DNA of 64,000 nt from Ophiosphaerella korrae. Lineage: Eukaryota > Ascomycota > Dothideomycetes > Pleosporales > Phaeosphaeriaceae. Of this stretch, positions 32,396-43,426 are shown in pieces. The notes below the pieces were generated by a model. The model saw only the letters and a list, made by a program, of their open reading frames with translations, did not search any database and was not told the DNA's origin. Within the stretch, counting starts at the first letter, position 1, and every line of letters begins with the position of its first letter. The translations under genes were made by a program, and so were the position numbers. The stretch is taken from positions 186,001 to 250,000 of the forward strand of contig JALNQF010000046.1 in assembly GCA_028456385.1 (NCBI GenBank). Direction: 5' to 3'.

Positions 32396-33341
32396 GAGAT
32401 CGTGAGCTTAGGAATGAATGGGAGATGATCGTTGATTCTAAGTAACTACAAAAGAGATGGCTTATATATCTACGTGAGATCACCGGATCTTTTAGTTTCT
32501 CCTGTTCCGTTCAGGTTCCGTACTCATCTGATCTTAGCTCCGGCTGTAGAGCTTCGTATTGTGCCGAAGATCGTTGATCTCTTGCAGGGATCGTTGAGCT
32601 CTTGTAACAACACTTATTGTCCTTGCATTTTTCGATATCCAGGCGAGGGACCGTATTGTTGCGATTCGTAGTCAAAATGCGCCGCACACACGGAAAAAAA
32701 GAGCGAAAGTCGAAGTAAAAAAATTGTCTTTCATGATGTACTTGGTGACGGACGTGAAGGTGCAGACAAACAATTCAGTGGTTGCAGACTGGACAAAACC
32801 TAAAAAAAAATAACGTGTCGTCAAGGACAGGGCTCTTCTTGAGTTGCACGAAATGATCTACTGTTGTGCGACCTTCCCAACCTAGATCGCTGGCATCGCG
32901 CATTACAGATTGCCATGACATGATAAGGCTGATCAACCCCTAAAACGCCTGGATTGAGGCGTGCTGAAGAGTCAGCATTTGCTTCTGTATTTCATGGAAC
33001 TTACTGTATTGGGGCTCGGAACTTGATTTGTGACAGGCGATATGTTCTAGCCTTGTCCTAGCGTTCGTCTAAATCAAGCCCACGTCGCTTTGTTGATGTG
33101 AAAGTAGTAGTGGTAGGCTGAACTAGGCCCCTATTTTGAGCGAGGAAAAGAACAAAATAAGCAAACGTTCGTGTCAAACGATGTAGATCATTGGGAAAAC
33201 CAGAGGCTACGCCAAGAAGGTATGGACTGCTGAGATGCTATTTCAAAGCCGCAGAAGACACTTCAATTATGATGTGATTTATACATAGGATTGTACATAC
33301 TACCCGCTGTCGCACAAACTGTGGTGGTGCATTTCCTACTT
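32396..33341. other. Intergenic; repeat-like stretch at its left end
   Basis: No gene. The left end resembles 27206-27262. Near 32569-32604 a 16-bp unit (GATCGTTGATCTCTTG) is repeated with one change. Confidence 0.45.
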
Positions 33342-34331
33342 CTATAGTGAAATCTCGCCTCTCCAGGTTCCCTCGGTCAAACCCAGTGTCTCAATACAAT
33401 GCTGCCACCTTGGTCCACCCCGTTCTTTTCTCCTCAAGTATTGTAGCAACTTCTGCCTTCTGTGCACCAGCAACCTCAGGTTTCTCTTGTTGTGCTTGTC
33501 ATTTTTGCCTCGGGTCGCTAAGAAGTCGGCGACTGTTTTGATCTTCGCAGTCAAGATGGCAATCTGTACCTCGGACGATCCCGTATCTGGCCCAATTCGC
33601 TTCTCAGTTGCAGCAATATTAGTCTCTGGTCGGATCGGGTGAGTTTGGCCTTCGCTCAAATTTTTTAAAGGTGGTGCACGAGGTGGGAAAATTCTATCTG
33701 TGTTGTGGCGGCCAAATGTTTCAACGCAGCGTGTGATGTTGACGCGCATACGATCCTTGCTTGAACCATTTTCAAGAGCTGTGATGCGGGCGATTGCCTC
33801 GGCTGCGCGAGCATGGTCTTTCTTGTTCTGGGCTTCAATCTCTTCCGCCGATTTTTGTATTTCAGTCGTCTTATTGTATCTGAGTGAACTGCTCCATTTG
33901 TACGGCCCAGGTGTAGTTTGTTTGCCAATCTCGCTCAGCGGAACGGCTAGTCTCTCGCTCCTCTGTAATTGTTGTTCAACAGCTTCGGGCTCGAAAGCAT
34001 AATTGAGATGGAGGCTGTCCTTTGGTATTTTCTTGCCTTCCTCGTATGTAATTGGCTTGCCCGTATCGAATGAGTCGACGAAGGCTGTTAGCACACCGCG
34101 AATAGGGTCTCCAAGGCTTCCCACTCTGGCTTGTTCTAGTTCGGCGCGACGAGAGAGATTGGCAGCTTTTTTCCGATTGCGCTGGGCCACCAGATAGGGA
34201 TCGCGAGCAGCACGTTGCTTTGCCCGTTCTTCGGCCGTCCGGGTCTGTAGCACAGAGCTAGAGGAGAATGAGCGAAAGGGAAGAGTTAATTGAGTGCGAA
34301 GGCATGATATTGTGGGTATTCGTGGCGGCAT
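33342..34331 (-). CDS. Mitochondrial small-subunit ribosomal protein uS15m
   Basis: 329 aa, intronless. Start taken at ATG 34331 (MPPRIPTISC); an upstream in-frame start would add 24 residues that overlap the shared promoter. The N-terminus is basic and hydroxylated (LTLPFRSFSSSSVLQTR), which fits a mitochondrial presequence. The S15 domain lies at the C-terminal end: DTGSSEVQIAILTAKIKTVADFL, then KHNKRNLRLLVHRRQKLLQYLR, with the conserved GSxExQ and HxxRR(x)LL patterns. The long N-terminal extension is normal for fungal mitoribosomal uS15m (yeast Mrps28 type). It assembles into the mitoribosomal small subunit. It is divergent from the cytosolic uS2 gene with 215 bp between the start codons. 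Confidence 0.9.
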   Translation of the reverse strand: MPPRIPTISCLRTQLTLPFRSFSSSSVLQTRTAEERAKQRAARDPYLVAQRNRKKAANLSRRAELEQARVGSLGDPIRGVLTAFVDSFDTGKPITYEEGKKIPKDSLHLNYAFEPEAVEQQLQRSERLAVPLSEIGKQTTPGPYKWSSSLRYNKTTEIQKSAEEIEAQNKKDHARAAEAIARITALENGSSKDRMRVNITRCVETFGRHNTDRIFPPRAPPLKNLSEGQTHPIRPETNIAATEKRIGPDTGSSEVQIAILTAKIKTVADFLATRGKNDKHNKRNLRLLVHRRQKLLQYLRRKERGGPRWQHCIETLGLTEGTWRGEISL

Positions 34332-34546
34332 GACGGCGTTGCGCTGTATCACACCAACACTTCGCCCTCCAAAACTTCGACCGCCAAGGCTGTTCTCCGG
34401 CAAAACGTTCCGCCGTCACGCCGATGCGCGCTAGGGCGCCCACACGAAATATCGCCCGTCGCGGCACCCCTCCAAAGAAGTTCGATCGCGAATATCACGA
34501 CTTCCAAACCTACACCGACCAGCCTCTGCAGCGCCAAACCGTCAAC
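34332..34546. promoter_or_regulatory. Compact bidirectional promoter of uS15m and uS2
   Basis: 215 bp separate the two start codons. The stretch also carries an open frame in phase with uS2 (from 34424), which is probably its 5' leader and not coding. Joint control of a mitochondrial and a cytosolic ribosomal protein from one promoter is plausible. Confidence 0.5.
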
Positions 34547-35566
34547 ATGGCTCCCAGCAACCTCCCCGCAATCTTCAACCCCACCCAGCAGGACATTGAG
34601 ATGCTCCTGGCTGCCCAGTGCCATCTTGGCAGCAAGAACCTCCAGGTACACATGGAGCCTTACCTGTGGAAGACCAGGCCCGACGGTGTCAATGTCATCA
34701 ACGTTGGAAAGACCTGGGAGAAGATTGTTCTCGCTGCGCGCATCATTGTTGCCATTGACAACCCGGCCGACAGTACGTTGAAGCCTGCAGTCTTGGGGCA
34801 GCGAAATACCATCAAGAATTACGCCTAACAAAATTGAACAGTTTGCGTCATCTCTGCCCGTCCCTATGGTCAGCGTGCTGTTCTCAAGTTCGCCGCCCAC
34901 ACCGGCGCCGTTGCCATCGCTGGTCGTTTCACCCCTGGTAACTTCACCAATTACATCACTCGCTCGTTCAAGGAGCCACGCTTGATCATCGTCACCGACC
35001 CGCGCACCGACGCCCAGGCTATCAAGGAGGCTTCCTATGTCAACATCCCCGTCATCGTATGTTAAATACCTCAGATACGCCTGAAGCATGGCATTAACAT
35101 TATATAGGCTCTCTGTGACGGCGACTCCCCCACCGAGTACGTTGACGTTGCTATCCCCACCAACAACAAGGGTCGCCACGCCATTGGTCTTGTCTGGTGG
35201 ATGCTTGCCCGTGAGGTTCTCCGCCTTCGTGGTACTCTCGCTTCTCGCGAGGCTGAGTGGGACGTCATGACTGATTTGTACTTCTACCGCGACCCCGAAG
35301 CTGAAGAGAACAAGGACAGCGCTGGTGTCGAGGAGGCCAAGGTTCCCGGTGCCGATGAGGTCGGTACCCAGCCCGTTGCTGATGGCTTCACCAGTGAGTG
35401 GGAGGTCTCCGGCGCATCTGCTGGTGCTTTCACTTCCCAAGCTGCTGCTCCTGGCGCCAGCTGGGACGCTGAAGCCTCGGACTGGGCTGCTACCGGCGGC
35501 GAGGCTGCTACTACCGAGGGATGGGGTGCTGAGACCACTGGTCAGCAGACCACCACTCAGTGGTAA
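34547..35566 (+). CDS. RPS0: 40S ribosomal protein S0 (uS2)
   Basis: 299 aa. Exons 34547-34772, 34842-35056 and 35108-35566, joined in frame. It starts [21 protein letters not shown], with the conserved [28 protein letters not shown]. Further marks: [48 protein letters not shown] and [22 protein letters not shown]. The acidic, Trp/Ala-rich tail ([11 protein letters not shown]) is typical of eukaryotic uS2/RPSA. It is a structural part of the 40S subunit needed for 18S rRNA 3' maturation. Strong codon bias explains the long antisense frame at 34349-35440. Confidence 0.97.
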
Positions 35567-37038
35567 TTTATACCTTGAGCATTTTTGCTACTATCTACCT
35601 TGCATACCCTGTCATTGACTTCCATTACATCGAAAAGTCGGCGTAAGAGCAGGACGGGAAAAGGAAAATACCAACCAGTTCAATTCAAGTTCAATATGCA
35701 TGGGAAGACTAATGAAGGATATGATCAATGCTGGCGCTTATGAGGGAAAGATATCTGCAATACTCTTGAGTATTGTAGGGGAAAGCCCTGTGCCGGCGAT
35801 CGAGTGTTCTTGATTGGCACTCAATCCTTCAATGCAAATATCATCCATGATACCAAAGTGTTTCGCCTCGCTTACCGTGCACTGTGACCTGGTTGTGCTT
35901 TGGTGAAATCGTTGTTTACTTCATTATCGGGATCTACTTGATTTAATTTTTGATTTGTAGTGCCCCCACACATTTATTATAAACCATAACCTAACTTGGA
36001 TAAGTCGCTTGTAAAGCTGTGTGACAATACCCACAGGGGCTAAGAATGCCCCCCTTAGTTATTTGTGTGCATCATTCACTTGTTGGCCGAGCCAACATGG
36101 TGCATACAACATGGTGTTGGGAGCGAAGCTTAGGCATCATACCTAAATATAAGTTTATTCGGGCAAGAATATAGCCTTAACAGATTTCTCAGGCACCAAT
36201 CAGATTCAGATACAATAAATTTACCGACTTCACTCCACTGTTCCATTAGAAAACTAATAAGACAGAAAACTGATAGGACAAGATTATTTTAATATGAATT
36301 TTGTACGTCTCTAAATAGACGACTTATTAAGTGAACAATGAGATTGAGCAAATGATCCTTTTTTACTGTCGGGTTACTCCTTCCATGGTGATATCTATTC
36401 AGGAGTCACAGCAGTTGCTCATGAATTCGTGCACGAACTCCAACGTTTGGAAGAATTCTCCATACTCTGAAGCTTACTCGCATCGAGCACACAAAATGTT
36501 GGGAGGGGTTTCACAAGTGATTAAGCACTAGCGGTATTCCAACAATGCCCTGTTATACCTACGATACTAACTCATTTGCGATACTTTGTACGGAAACAAA
36601 AGTCTAAGATGAGCGCTTTTCTAAGGTACTGAAAAGCCAAAAGGAAAGGGTGAGCTGGAAATCACACTGGAAGCGTGAAGAGATTGAGTTTACGAAAGAA
36701 GGATGGTATCTGCATATGTGAACACATCAAAACGAGCCATGTCACTGCCGACCTTGAAACTAAGTTGCAATTCACAAAAAGCCCTGAACTCTGTTTATCA
36801 TTCATGATAATATGAGGATGTGACAACTAGCATGATGTGCGATTTCCGGCACGAGCGCGAGCTTCGACAATAGGAAGACTCATTCAAGAGACTGACTCAT
36901 GAGTTCAAAAGTATATAATCTTTCCCGTACACCCTTCGAGTATCAACAACAAATCCCGAGGGTAATATCTGACAATCAGCTTTAAACCAACATCCAAGCC
37001 TTCTCAACCCTTTCAACGTAACCACAGTTGAAGAAAAC
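35567..37038. other. Intergenic, no gene supported
   Basis: About 1.5 kb with many short ORFs and no family likeness. The distal part is AT-rich (35940-36330). It includes the 3' flank of uS2 and the upstream region of the gene at 37039. Confidence 0.5.
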
Positions 37039-37548
37039 ATGACCGACGCCCGCGTAGAAACAGCCACCGAACTCGCTCAGATTCTAGACATGAAAAATCT
37101 CATCATTTGTAACTACTCCCTTCCCGTAAAACTACCCCACACAAAAAATAACACTTCCATTTCAGCACAAGCCCGAGCCCGATACAGCCCAGCCAGGTTT
37201 GACGCAATCTTCCTAGAAATAAAGATATCCTACCAGCAAGGCTCGTACAAGGCCGGACTATACGTATATGATGCTCAAACGAACACGCCACGGATGGAGT
37301 GGGCATGGGTAGCAGAAGGAGGACCCGCGGCCTCGAGCTTGAAGGCCATGGAGCTGCTTTATCACGAGATGTTGATGAACCGGCAGGTACAGAACTTGGA
37401 GCTCATGCTGCTGGAGCTGCTGGGGATGCCGCATGCGCCCTCGCCGCCGTCGCTGCGGTCGTTGCAGTCGTCACGTGCGGCACCGGAGTATTCGTCGCCT
37501 GAGTCGGCTAGCAGTCCCAACTACGGTAGTGATAGGATGATGCCTTAG
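37039..37548 (+). CDS. Hypothetical protein, 169 aa
   Basis: Single exon, ATG at 37039. I recognise no family. Visible parts: an N-terminal helical segment (ARVETATELAQILDMKNL), a central beta-like stretch with aromatic and polar residues (YKAGLYVYDAQTNTPRMEWAWV), and a Leu-rich helix (MELLYHEMLMNRQVQNLELMLLELL) that could form a coiled coil. A Ser/Pro-rich tail of low complexity follows. No signal peptide or TM. It is likely to be lineage-specific. Support is only moderate and comes from the length of the frame and a normal promoter-like CT/A-rich upstream stretch. Confidence 0.45.
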   Translation: MTDARVETATELAQILDMKNLIICNYSLPVKLPHTKNNTSISAQARARYSPARFDAIFLEIKISYQQGSYKAGLYVYDAQTNTPRMEWAWVAEGGPAASSLKAMELLYHEMLMNRQVQNLELMLLELLGMPHAPSPPSLRSLQSSRAAPEYSSPESASSPNYGSDRMMP

Positions 37549-38060
37549 GTTTTTTTTATCGTCGATGGAAGCCGGGGGGTCTTTTACGTATAGCAATTAT
37601 ATTACCCTTATGTAGATTAGTGGAATTCAATGGATTCCAACAATATGAAAACAGGCATACTATCTACTATCGGACGAACAGCGAATGATTTAGAGAGGGC
37701 CAGTGGTAGTCCTGATAACCCTCAGGTCATGAACGAGCTGCTAGACTCATGCCTATTTGAAGTCGCTTCAGGGGTTATGAAGTCGATTGTAGTTTGTAGT
37801 ATTACAACGACCTCGAGAGGCGCTGGGATTAAATCAACACCGGCCAAAGCAGTCTAGAAATCCTTTCTTATTCGTGGTCTCTATTCATGTATATCGTAGA
37901 ACGGTAAACCGGGGTATATATGTACCAATCCAAGCCACCTTATCTGTAATACTTAACTTCCTTATTTCCATGATTCATGGCTGTAGTCTCTTGCACGACT
38001 ACCATACCATATCCGCTATGCAATTGCAGGTTCAGATGTACATGCAAATCCATACTCTTC
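37549..38060. other. Intergenic, no gene supported
   Basis: 3' flanks of the hypothetical gene and of the GH72 gene (convergent). Nothing further seen. Confidence 0.4.
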
Positions 38061-39444
38061 TCACAACCATGCCAAAACCGCCATGACGCCCGCCATAAAC
38101 GCGCCCACGCCTTTGAGCTCTCTTCCCAAATGATCCGGCGCTACACCCTGCGACTGAGATGGCGACGCCGCTCCCGTCGGCTTCCCCGACGCACCGCCCG
38201 CTTGCGTCGACGACGCCTTGAAAGTATACACCTGGCCCAGACTCGGGATGGGAGAGGTAGGATTGACTTCCCAGGCGCCAGCTGTAATCGCGGGACACGC
38301 GGGCGGCGACAAAGTCGGATTGTACGCGCTAGCCTTGACGCCAGACGGATTCAACGTCTTCCACACCTTGGCTAGGTTCGAGAAATCCGGCTGCACAGGC
38401 GTTGGGGTGCCGCTTCGCGGGAAGCCATCTGGGGGTCCGCGGGCGCCCGCGGGATCGACTTTGTCGCCATATTTGATGAGGCCGTAGTTATTTGCTTCTT
38501 CGACCCACTCGTAGACAATGCTACCGGACCAGGTGTCTGCCATGTCGCCGAAGATGGCTTCTTGGTCCTTGAAGTCACGGGGGCGGTTCGTGTTGCAGCC
38601 TGTTTCGGACATGAAGATAGGGATGTTGTAAGATGTGCTGTTTTGCTCGAGCATGTTGTAACCCGATTGTTGGTAGGATGAGGAGCCGCACCATGAATAC
38701 GAGTTTAGCGAGAAGAAGTCAAGGGCTTCAGAGCTGTTGGTGCCGCATGCTAGGTAGTTTTGTAACATGGGTCGCAGAGTGGCAATGTCGGCGGCGGAGT
38801 ATCCAATAGGGATTTTGCGGTACTTCTTGGAGTCGCGGTAGGCTTTGAGGTCGCGAGCAGCTGCTTTGATGTAGGGCGCGGTCACAGAGCCGTTAGCTGG
38901 GATTTGTTAGTCTTGGAATGGTATTAGCTTGGAGTATATGCACCAGTGGTGATGGCTTCATTGCCGATGAAGAAACCTGCCAAGTTGTCGTACTGATGGA
39001 ATGCATCCATGACTTTTGCAAAGGCATTACGCTGCGTTTCATTCCACTTGGGCTCCGTCTGCTCAATCTGCGTGTCGAACGTGTCCAGGTCCAGCCAGAT
39101 GTAGATGCCAGCGTCTGCGAAGGTCTTCATGCATGCATCGTGGTTTGCTGTGGGATCAACATGGTACACACGAATCGAATTAGTGCCAATGGTCTTCATG
39201 AGTGTCGCATCGAGAGAGCATTGTGACGAGGCGACGAGCGGGTCATCAGGGACAAGCTGGTAGGCAATGCCTACAACATGATGTCAGAGGGACATTGGTT
39301 CGAAGTCGAAGGCTACTTGCCCTTGACGTAGAACTGATTCCCTTCGCTGGTGAAGAACTTGGAGCCTTTGGCCGATATGGTAGGGATAGCGTTGACAGTC
39401 GTCAGGCCCACAATGGCTGCCAGAGCCACGAGGGAGTGAATCAT
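38061..39444 (-). CDS. GPI-anchored beta-1,3-glucanosyltransferase (GH72, Gel/Gas type)
   Basis: 428 aa. Exons 39444-39321, 39270-38944 and 38896-38061, in frame. Intron 1 starts with GC (GCAAGT...TAG), a GC-AG intron. The enzyme remodels cell-wall glucan by cutting a beta-1,3-glucan and passing it to another chain, outside the plasma membrane. Marks: signal peptide (MIHSLVALAAIVGLTTVNA), GIAYQLVPDDPLV, IRVYHVDPTANHDACM, the acid/base Glu in FIGNE and the nucleophile Glu in FMSETGC. The C-terminal Ser/Gly-rich region ends in a hydrophobic helix (FMAGVMAVLAWL) that fits a GPI signal. There is no CBM43 (X8) Cys module, so it belongs to the short type. Confidence 0.93.
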
Positions 39445-40093
39445 AGCTGTAATTGATACTCAACGAGTGGTTGCGCAGTTGGCAGCACGTGTAATTGAGA
39501 TGCGGAAAGTCAGAAGAAAGGAATGAGGAAAAAAGTGAGCAGGATGGCCAAACTCTAAAAGCAGGCGATGACGAGCCATGATGAACCCACAATCAATCAT
39601 TCACTCGGCATGCACCCGCCTGGCACAGACGGCAGTGCTTGCCCGTCGCTCAGTGATGCATTTCCAGGTTTGTGATAAGATCAAAAGCGCGACGCGCGCC
39701 TCGGTCCGTGCGCTCACTTCCTGACCGTACCATAGGTCAAGACTTTTCAAGCCTCGCTTGACCCGCATGTCAAGCGTGTCCAAGCAGGGCACCTGTTTGC
39801 TTGAAACGAACAAAGCCTGCCGGCGCCACCCTCAACACTGGGATTGCGCAAATCTCCCATCTAGAGTGTGGTCAATGCCATGCTGGTGAAACGACATTCA
39901 TGTTTTCAACGTATCCGCCAGGCCGGATGACACGTCCAGGCGGCGCTTTCTCACCTTACGAGATTGTTCTGGAACTAGGGTCTGAAAAGCCCGGTTGATA
40001 GGTTTGGTGATATCCAGCTCTACATGTAAGAAATGGGTAATAAGTACACAAAAGAAGAGAAGAAAAATGAAGAGAAAGGCAGGAGAATAACGG
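39445..40093. other. Intergenic; upstream region of the GH72 gene
   Basis: No gene supported. It holds the promoter of the GH72 gene and the 3' flank of the LPMO-like gene. Confidence 0.4.
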
Positions 40094-41331
40094 TTACTGG
40101 TTGTTCCAGTGCCATGGAGCGCGCGTATATTGTGGTCGCCTTGCCGTACACGACGAGCTCGACGGCCTGACACCTGTAGCTACAGTCGGAACAGTAGTAG
40201 CGGATGCTGTGCTACTCGTCGTTTGCACTGAGCTACTCAGCCCGGCCTCCTTCACCGGCGTTGGTGTTACCTCAATCGGCGAAGCTGCGAGCGTAGAGGT
40301 GGCCAGGGTCGAAGAGGAAACCCATGAGATTGGACCGACTGAAGATGGTGTAGGCGTTGAGCTTGATTGTGCTGCGCTCGATGGCTGCAGTGCCTTGCCC
40401 TCGAAAATGTCTGTTTGAGCTCCCTCAGCCCATCCACATTTCTGGTTGTAGTTCGGCGTAACCCACTGCGCCGTCTCGATGTTGTTACCGGAGGCTTGGT
40501 GCCATGCAAGCATCTGTTTAGCACCCTTGACACATTTTTCAGCCTCGTTCTCGCAGTACACTGGAACTTGCGCTTTGGCGAGAGGCCTGGCTGTTGGGGA
40601 GGCGCCCGTGACGTTGCATTTGAAACCTTGCATGTACCTGACAGCCGCTTAGTATTTTCAAGACCAGATCAAGGAGGACGAAGGGAATTCATCACAACAT
40701 ACATGTTTGCCTCTCCACACCCATTTGGAATCCAAAGCCACGCACAAGTACACCCGCCTTCAGGGCAAGCAGGCAGATCCGGGACATCGTAGGTAGCCAC
40801 TCTCTTCCATGGCGTATGGTAGCGGGTTGTGAACACGACAAGATTCTCCATGGTGACGTCTTGGAGGTTGGAATTGTAACTGATCGCGAAAGCAGTTCCA
40901 CCAGCTGAGCTTTCATTGTACGTATGCAACGCGCCATCGTCCTTCAAACAAACAGAAGGCGTCCCGTCCGTATTCCAGCCGCTCCAATCTTCTGGATGCT
41001 TCTTGCCATCTGGCCAGTCAGTGACAAGATTGCCGTTATAAGAAAGCGTCGTGAAGGCACGATTGTGAGCAAGCTCCACTGCAACCTTTCCATTTGCAGG
41101 GAGTACAAGAAATTCGCCGGCTTTGGGTGGAACCTTGTCACATCCACGATGGTGCTGGAACCACCAATCTGCCTTGGCAAGGTTGTAGAGAGGATTCACG
41201 GCGAGATTGGTGTTTTGGTCGTCCTTGGTGGGATCGGCGCCGCCTTTGCAGTACATGCCTGGTGCCCATGCAGCCGTGTGAGCGGATGCCAGCGCGGCGA
41301 TAGCCAAAGTGAGAAGAGCTGATCGAAGCAT
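40094..41331 (-). CDS. Secreted LPMO-like protein (AA14-type candidate)
   Basis: 390 aa. Exons 41331-40703 and 40637-40094, intron of 65 nt, in frame. The signal peptide [17 protein letters not shown] ends just before His-Thr-Ala-Ala-Trp, so the mature protein would begin with His, as copper-dependent lytic polysaccharide monooxygenases need for the histidine brace. It then has [25 protein letters not shown] and [15 protein letters not shown]. These resemble AA14-like fungal LPMOs that attack xylan-coated cellulose, though I cannot confirm the family. Ten or more Cys residues and a Cys-rich middle ([16 protein letters not shown]) fit a secreted disulfide-bonded enzyme. A Ser/Thr-rich tail follows. 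If the second brace His is missing, it may be a non-catalytic relative. Confidence 0.65.
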
Positions 41332-42538
41332 GGTGTTGGTCAATATGCACAGTACTTGAATGAAGTTATGCTGAGAATGCAGACTAAGGCTGCTTGTGTG
41401 GATAGCTGGAAATGAATGGACGCCCTCAAGGCTACAAAGAAAAGAGCGACTGAATGAATGACAAATGATGAAGAAACTGTTCTTAGATGGCGACTGCTAT
41501 CACGAGAGGCCACCGACTTCAAGTACTTACTCATCCGTCTCGGCCTCGACGGCCGATCATCACCCAAGGAATTGGCGTACCTCGAAACATGTGGGGAAAT
41601 CAATTTCATCAATCATTTCCCAAAATAGTGCACAGTGACGATAATTTGGTAGCTCCAGCCTCATCGTCGTCGTGATGCACGGCAGGGTGCATAGGAGATT
41701 GAACGTTCGGTAGGCAAACTAACCTCAAACGTTCAATGATAAGAGATTATGTGATACAAGAGACCGAGCTGCAGTGGAGCTTAAGTCGTCCAGCTAATGT
41801 TAGACGCTGTAGCAGCGGGACCTTGAAACATGCGTCATGGTTCGGAGTCCGGGGGTAATTTGGTGGCGTTCGGTGCAGTTTCCAGTAGCGTCCTAAATGA
41901 GAAGGAGCGTCAGCAACGACACTTCAAAAACTTGTCTAAGATGTTGTTATATTTATCCTCAATCTTCAACTTCTTGATCAACACAATATGGCAAATATTC
42001 AGGTTGCTATCTAAAAATGAGGCCTTGGGAGCGGGGCCACTGGAAGACTTGATGACAATATGTGTACTCAATTCCTTGAGGTCTTATTGAGTGCCGTCTG
42101 ATACTCACCAGCAACGCAAGAGATATCTAAAGGAAGCTCCGACGAGCTGAGGTATTGAGGAAAACGAAATGATACTACGAGTGGAACATTTGCACTGCAT
42201 AGGTTCTCACAGCTGTTATCACGAACATGGCTCAGCGCTTCCTACGATGTTTGCACTGACACTCTAGGTTACCAAAACAGCCAATAAATGTACCAAATTA
42301 TAGCATGAGATAAGTCTGATTAACTAGATCGATTCCGATCCCGTGACATATCTCAGCTGTGCTCTGCCCTCCGATTGGTGGAGATATTTGAATATCCTTC
42401 TTGGGTACCTCGTGAAAGAACACATTTTTCGTAGACACGGCCGATCATTTTGTCCTGGATAGAGAATATAAAGCTACCCTATATTCCAATTTAAGATCAT
42501 AGCTAGCGAATGGTAATTCATCTTAACGTTCGGTGAGG
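41332..42538. other. Intergenic, no gene supported
   Basis: About 1.2 kb between divergent secreted-enzyme genes. The short frames show no family likeness. It probably holds both promoters. Confidence 0.45.
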
Positions 42539-43426
42539 ATGCTGTTCCCATCTGGATTGACGACTTTTGCGACACTTGTTTCGTTCAGCGCATATGCAAG
42601 TGCAATGCCATCACGAGAGGCAGATAGAACAGCTACGAGACCACCAATTTTCCTTCTGGCTGGCGACTCTACAACTGCTGTACAGGCAACTAATGGTGGA
42701 GGTAAGTACCACTGTTTGGACCCTACTATTATCACGGACTCTACTTTCTCATCAAAAAGAGCCGAGAATTACAGGAATATTCCACCACTAACAGTAAAAG
42801 GCTGGGGTGATGGCTCTATCAACACGACATTGAAGCATGGCGCGAAAGGCATGAACTACGGCCACAATGGCGCAACTACTGTCTCTTTCCGCGCCGGCGG
42901 CGACTGGACCAATGTCCTCACCGCAGCAAAGAATGCCCAGGCCACATATGAACCCTATGTTACCATCCAATTTGGACACAACGACCAAAAGCCTGAGAAG
43001 AATATCAGCATGACCCAACTGACAGCCAACCTGGTCCAATTCGTCGAAGAAGTTCGCAAAGTTTGTGCTATGCCTATCCTAGTAACAAGCTTGAGTCGAC
43101 GTCGTTTTTCCAACTCGACTGGAAAGGTGACAGAGAATCTGGCAGATGTCACGGCCGCGGCTAAAGAAGCGGCGAAAAAGACGGGCGCGAAGATTATCGA
43201 TTTAAATGCTGCTAGTACGAAGTATTTGAATGCTATTGGGCCGGAAAAGGCAGCAACATACAATCTTGCTCCAGCTGATTTTACACATTTGAACAGCCAG
43301 GGAAGCGTTGTTTTTGGCAATATGGTTGCTGGTTTGATCGATCAGGTGCTGCCGAAGTTGAGCAAGTATGTGGTACCTAAGGAGGACATCGCGGAAGCCT
43401 TGGAAACAGGAGAGTATTACTTTTGA
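42539..43426 (+). CDS. Rhamnogalacturonan acetylesterase (CE12, SGNH hydrolase)
   Basis: 262 aa after splicing of a 99-nt intron (42702-42800); exons 42539-42701 and 42801-43426. It removes acetyl groups from rhamnogalacturonan I in pectin, outside the cell. Signal peptide (LTTFATLVSFSAYASA). Block I GDSTTA with catalytic Ser44; spliced NGGGWGDG; then GMNYGHNGATT, block III FGHND, and block V DFTHLN with catalytic Asp and His. The ATG at 42539 is used; an upstream in-frame GTG is ignored. The intron length is a multiple of three and it has no stop, so a retained form would read through with 33 extra residues between block I and GWGDG. Confidence 0.92.
   Translation: MLFPSGLTTFATLVSFSAYASAMPSREADRTATRPPIFLLAGDSTTAVQATNGGGKYHCLDPTIITDSTFSSKRAENYRNIPPLTVKGWGDGSINTTLKHGAKGMNYGHNGATTVSFRAGGDWTNVLTAAKNAQATYEPYVTIQFGHNDQKPEKNISMTQLTANLVQFVEEVRKVCAMPILVTSLSRRRFSNSTGKVTENLADVTAAAKEAAKKTGAKIIDLNAASTKYLNAIGPEKAATYNLAPADFTHLNSQGSVVFGNMVAGLIDQVLPKLSKYVVPKEDIAEALETGEYYF

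Noticed and set aside
34349..35440. 363-codon minus-strand frame opposite uS2
   Set aside because: Shadow of the strongly biased codons of uS2; it crosses both uS2 introns without any sign of its own structure.
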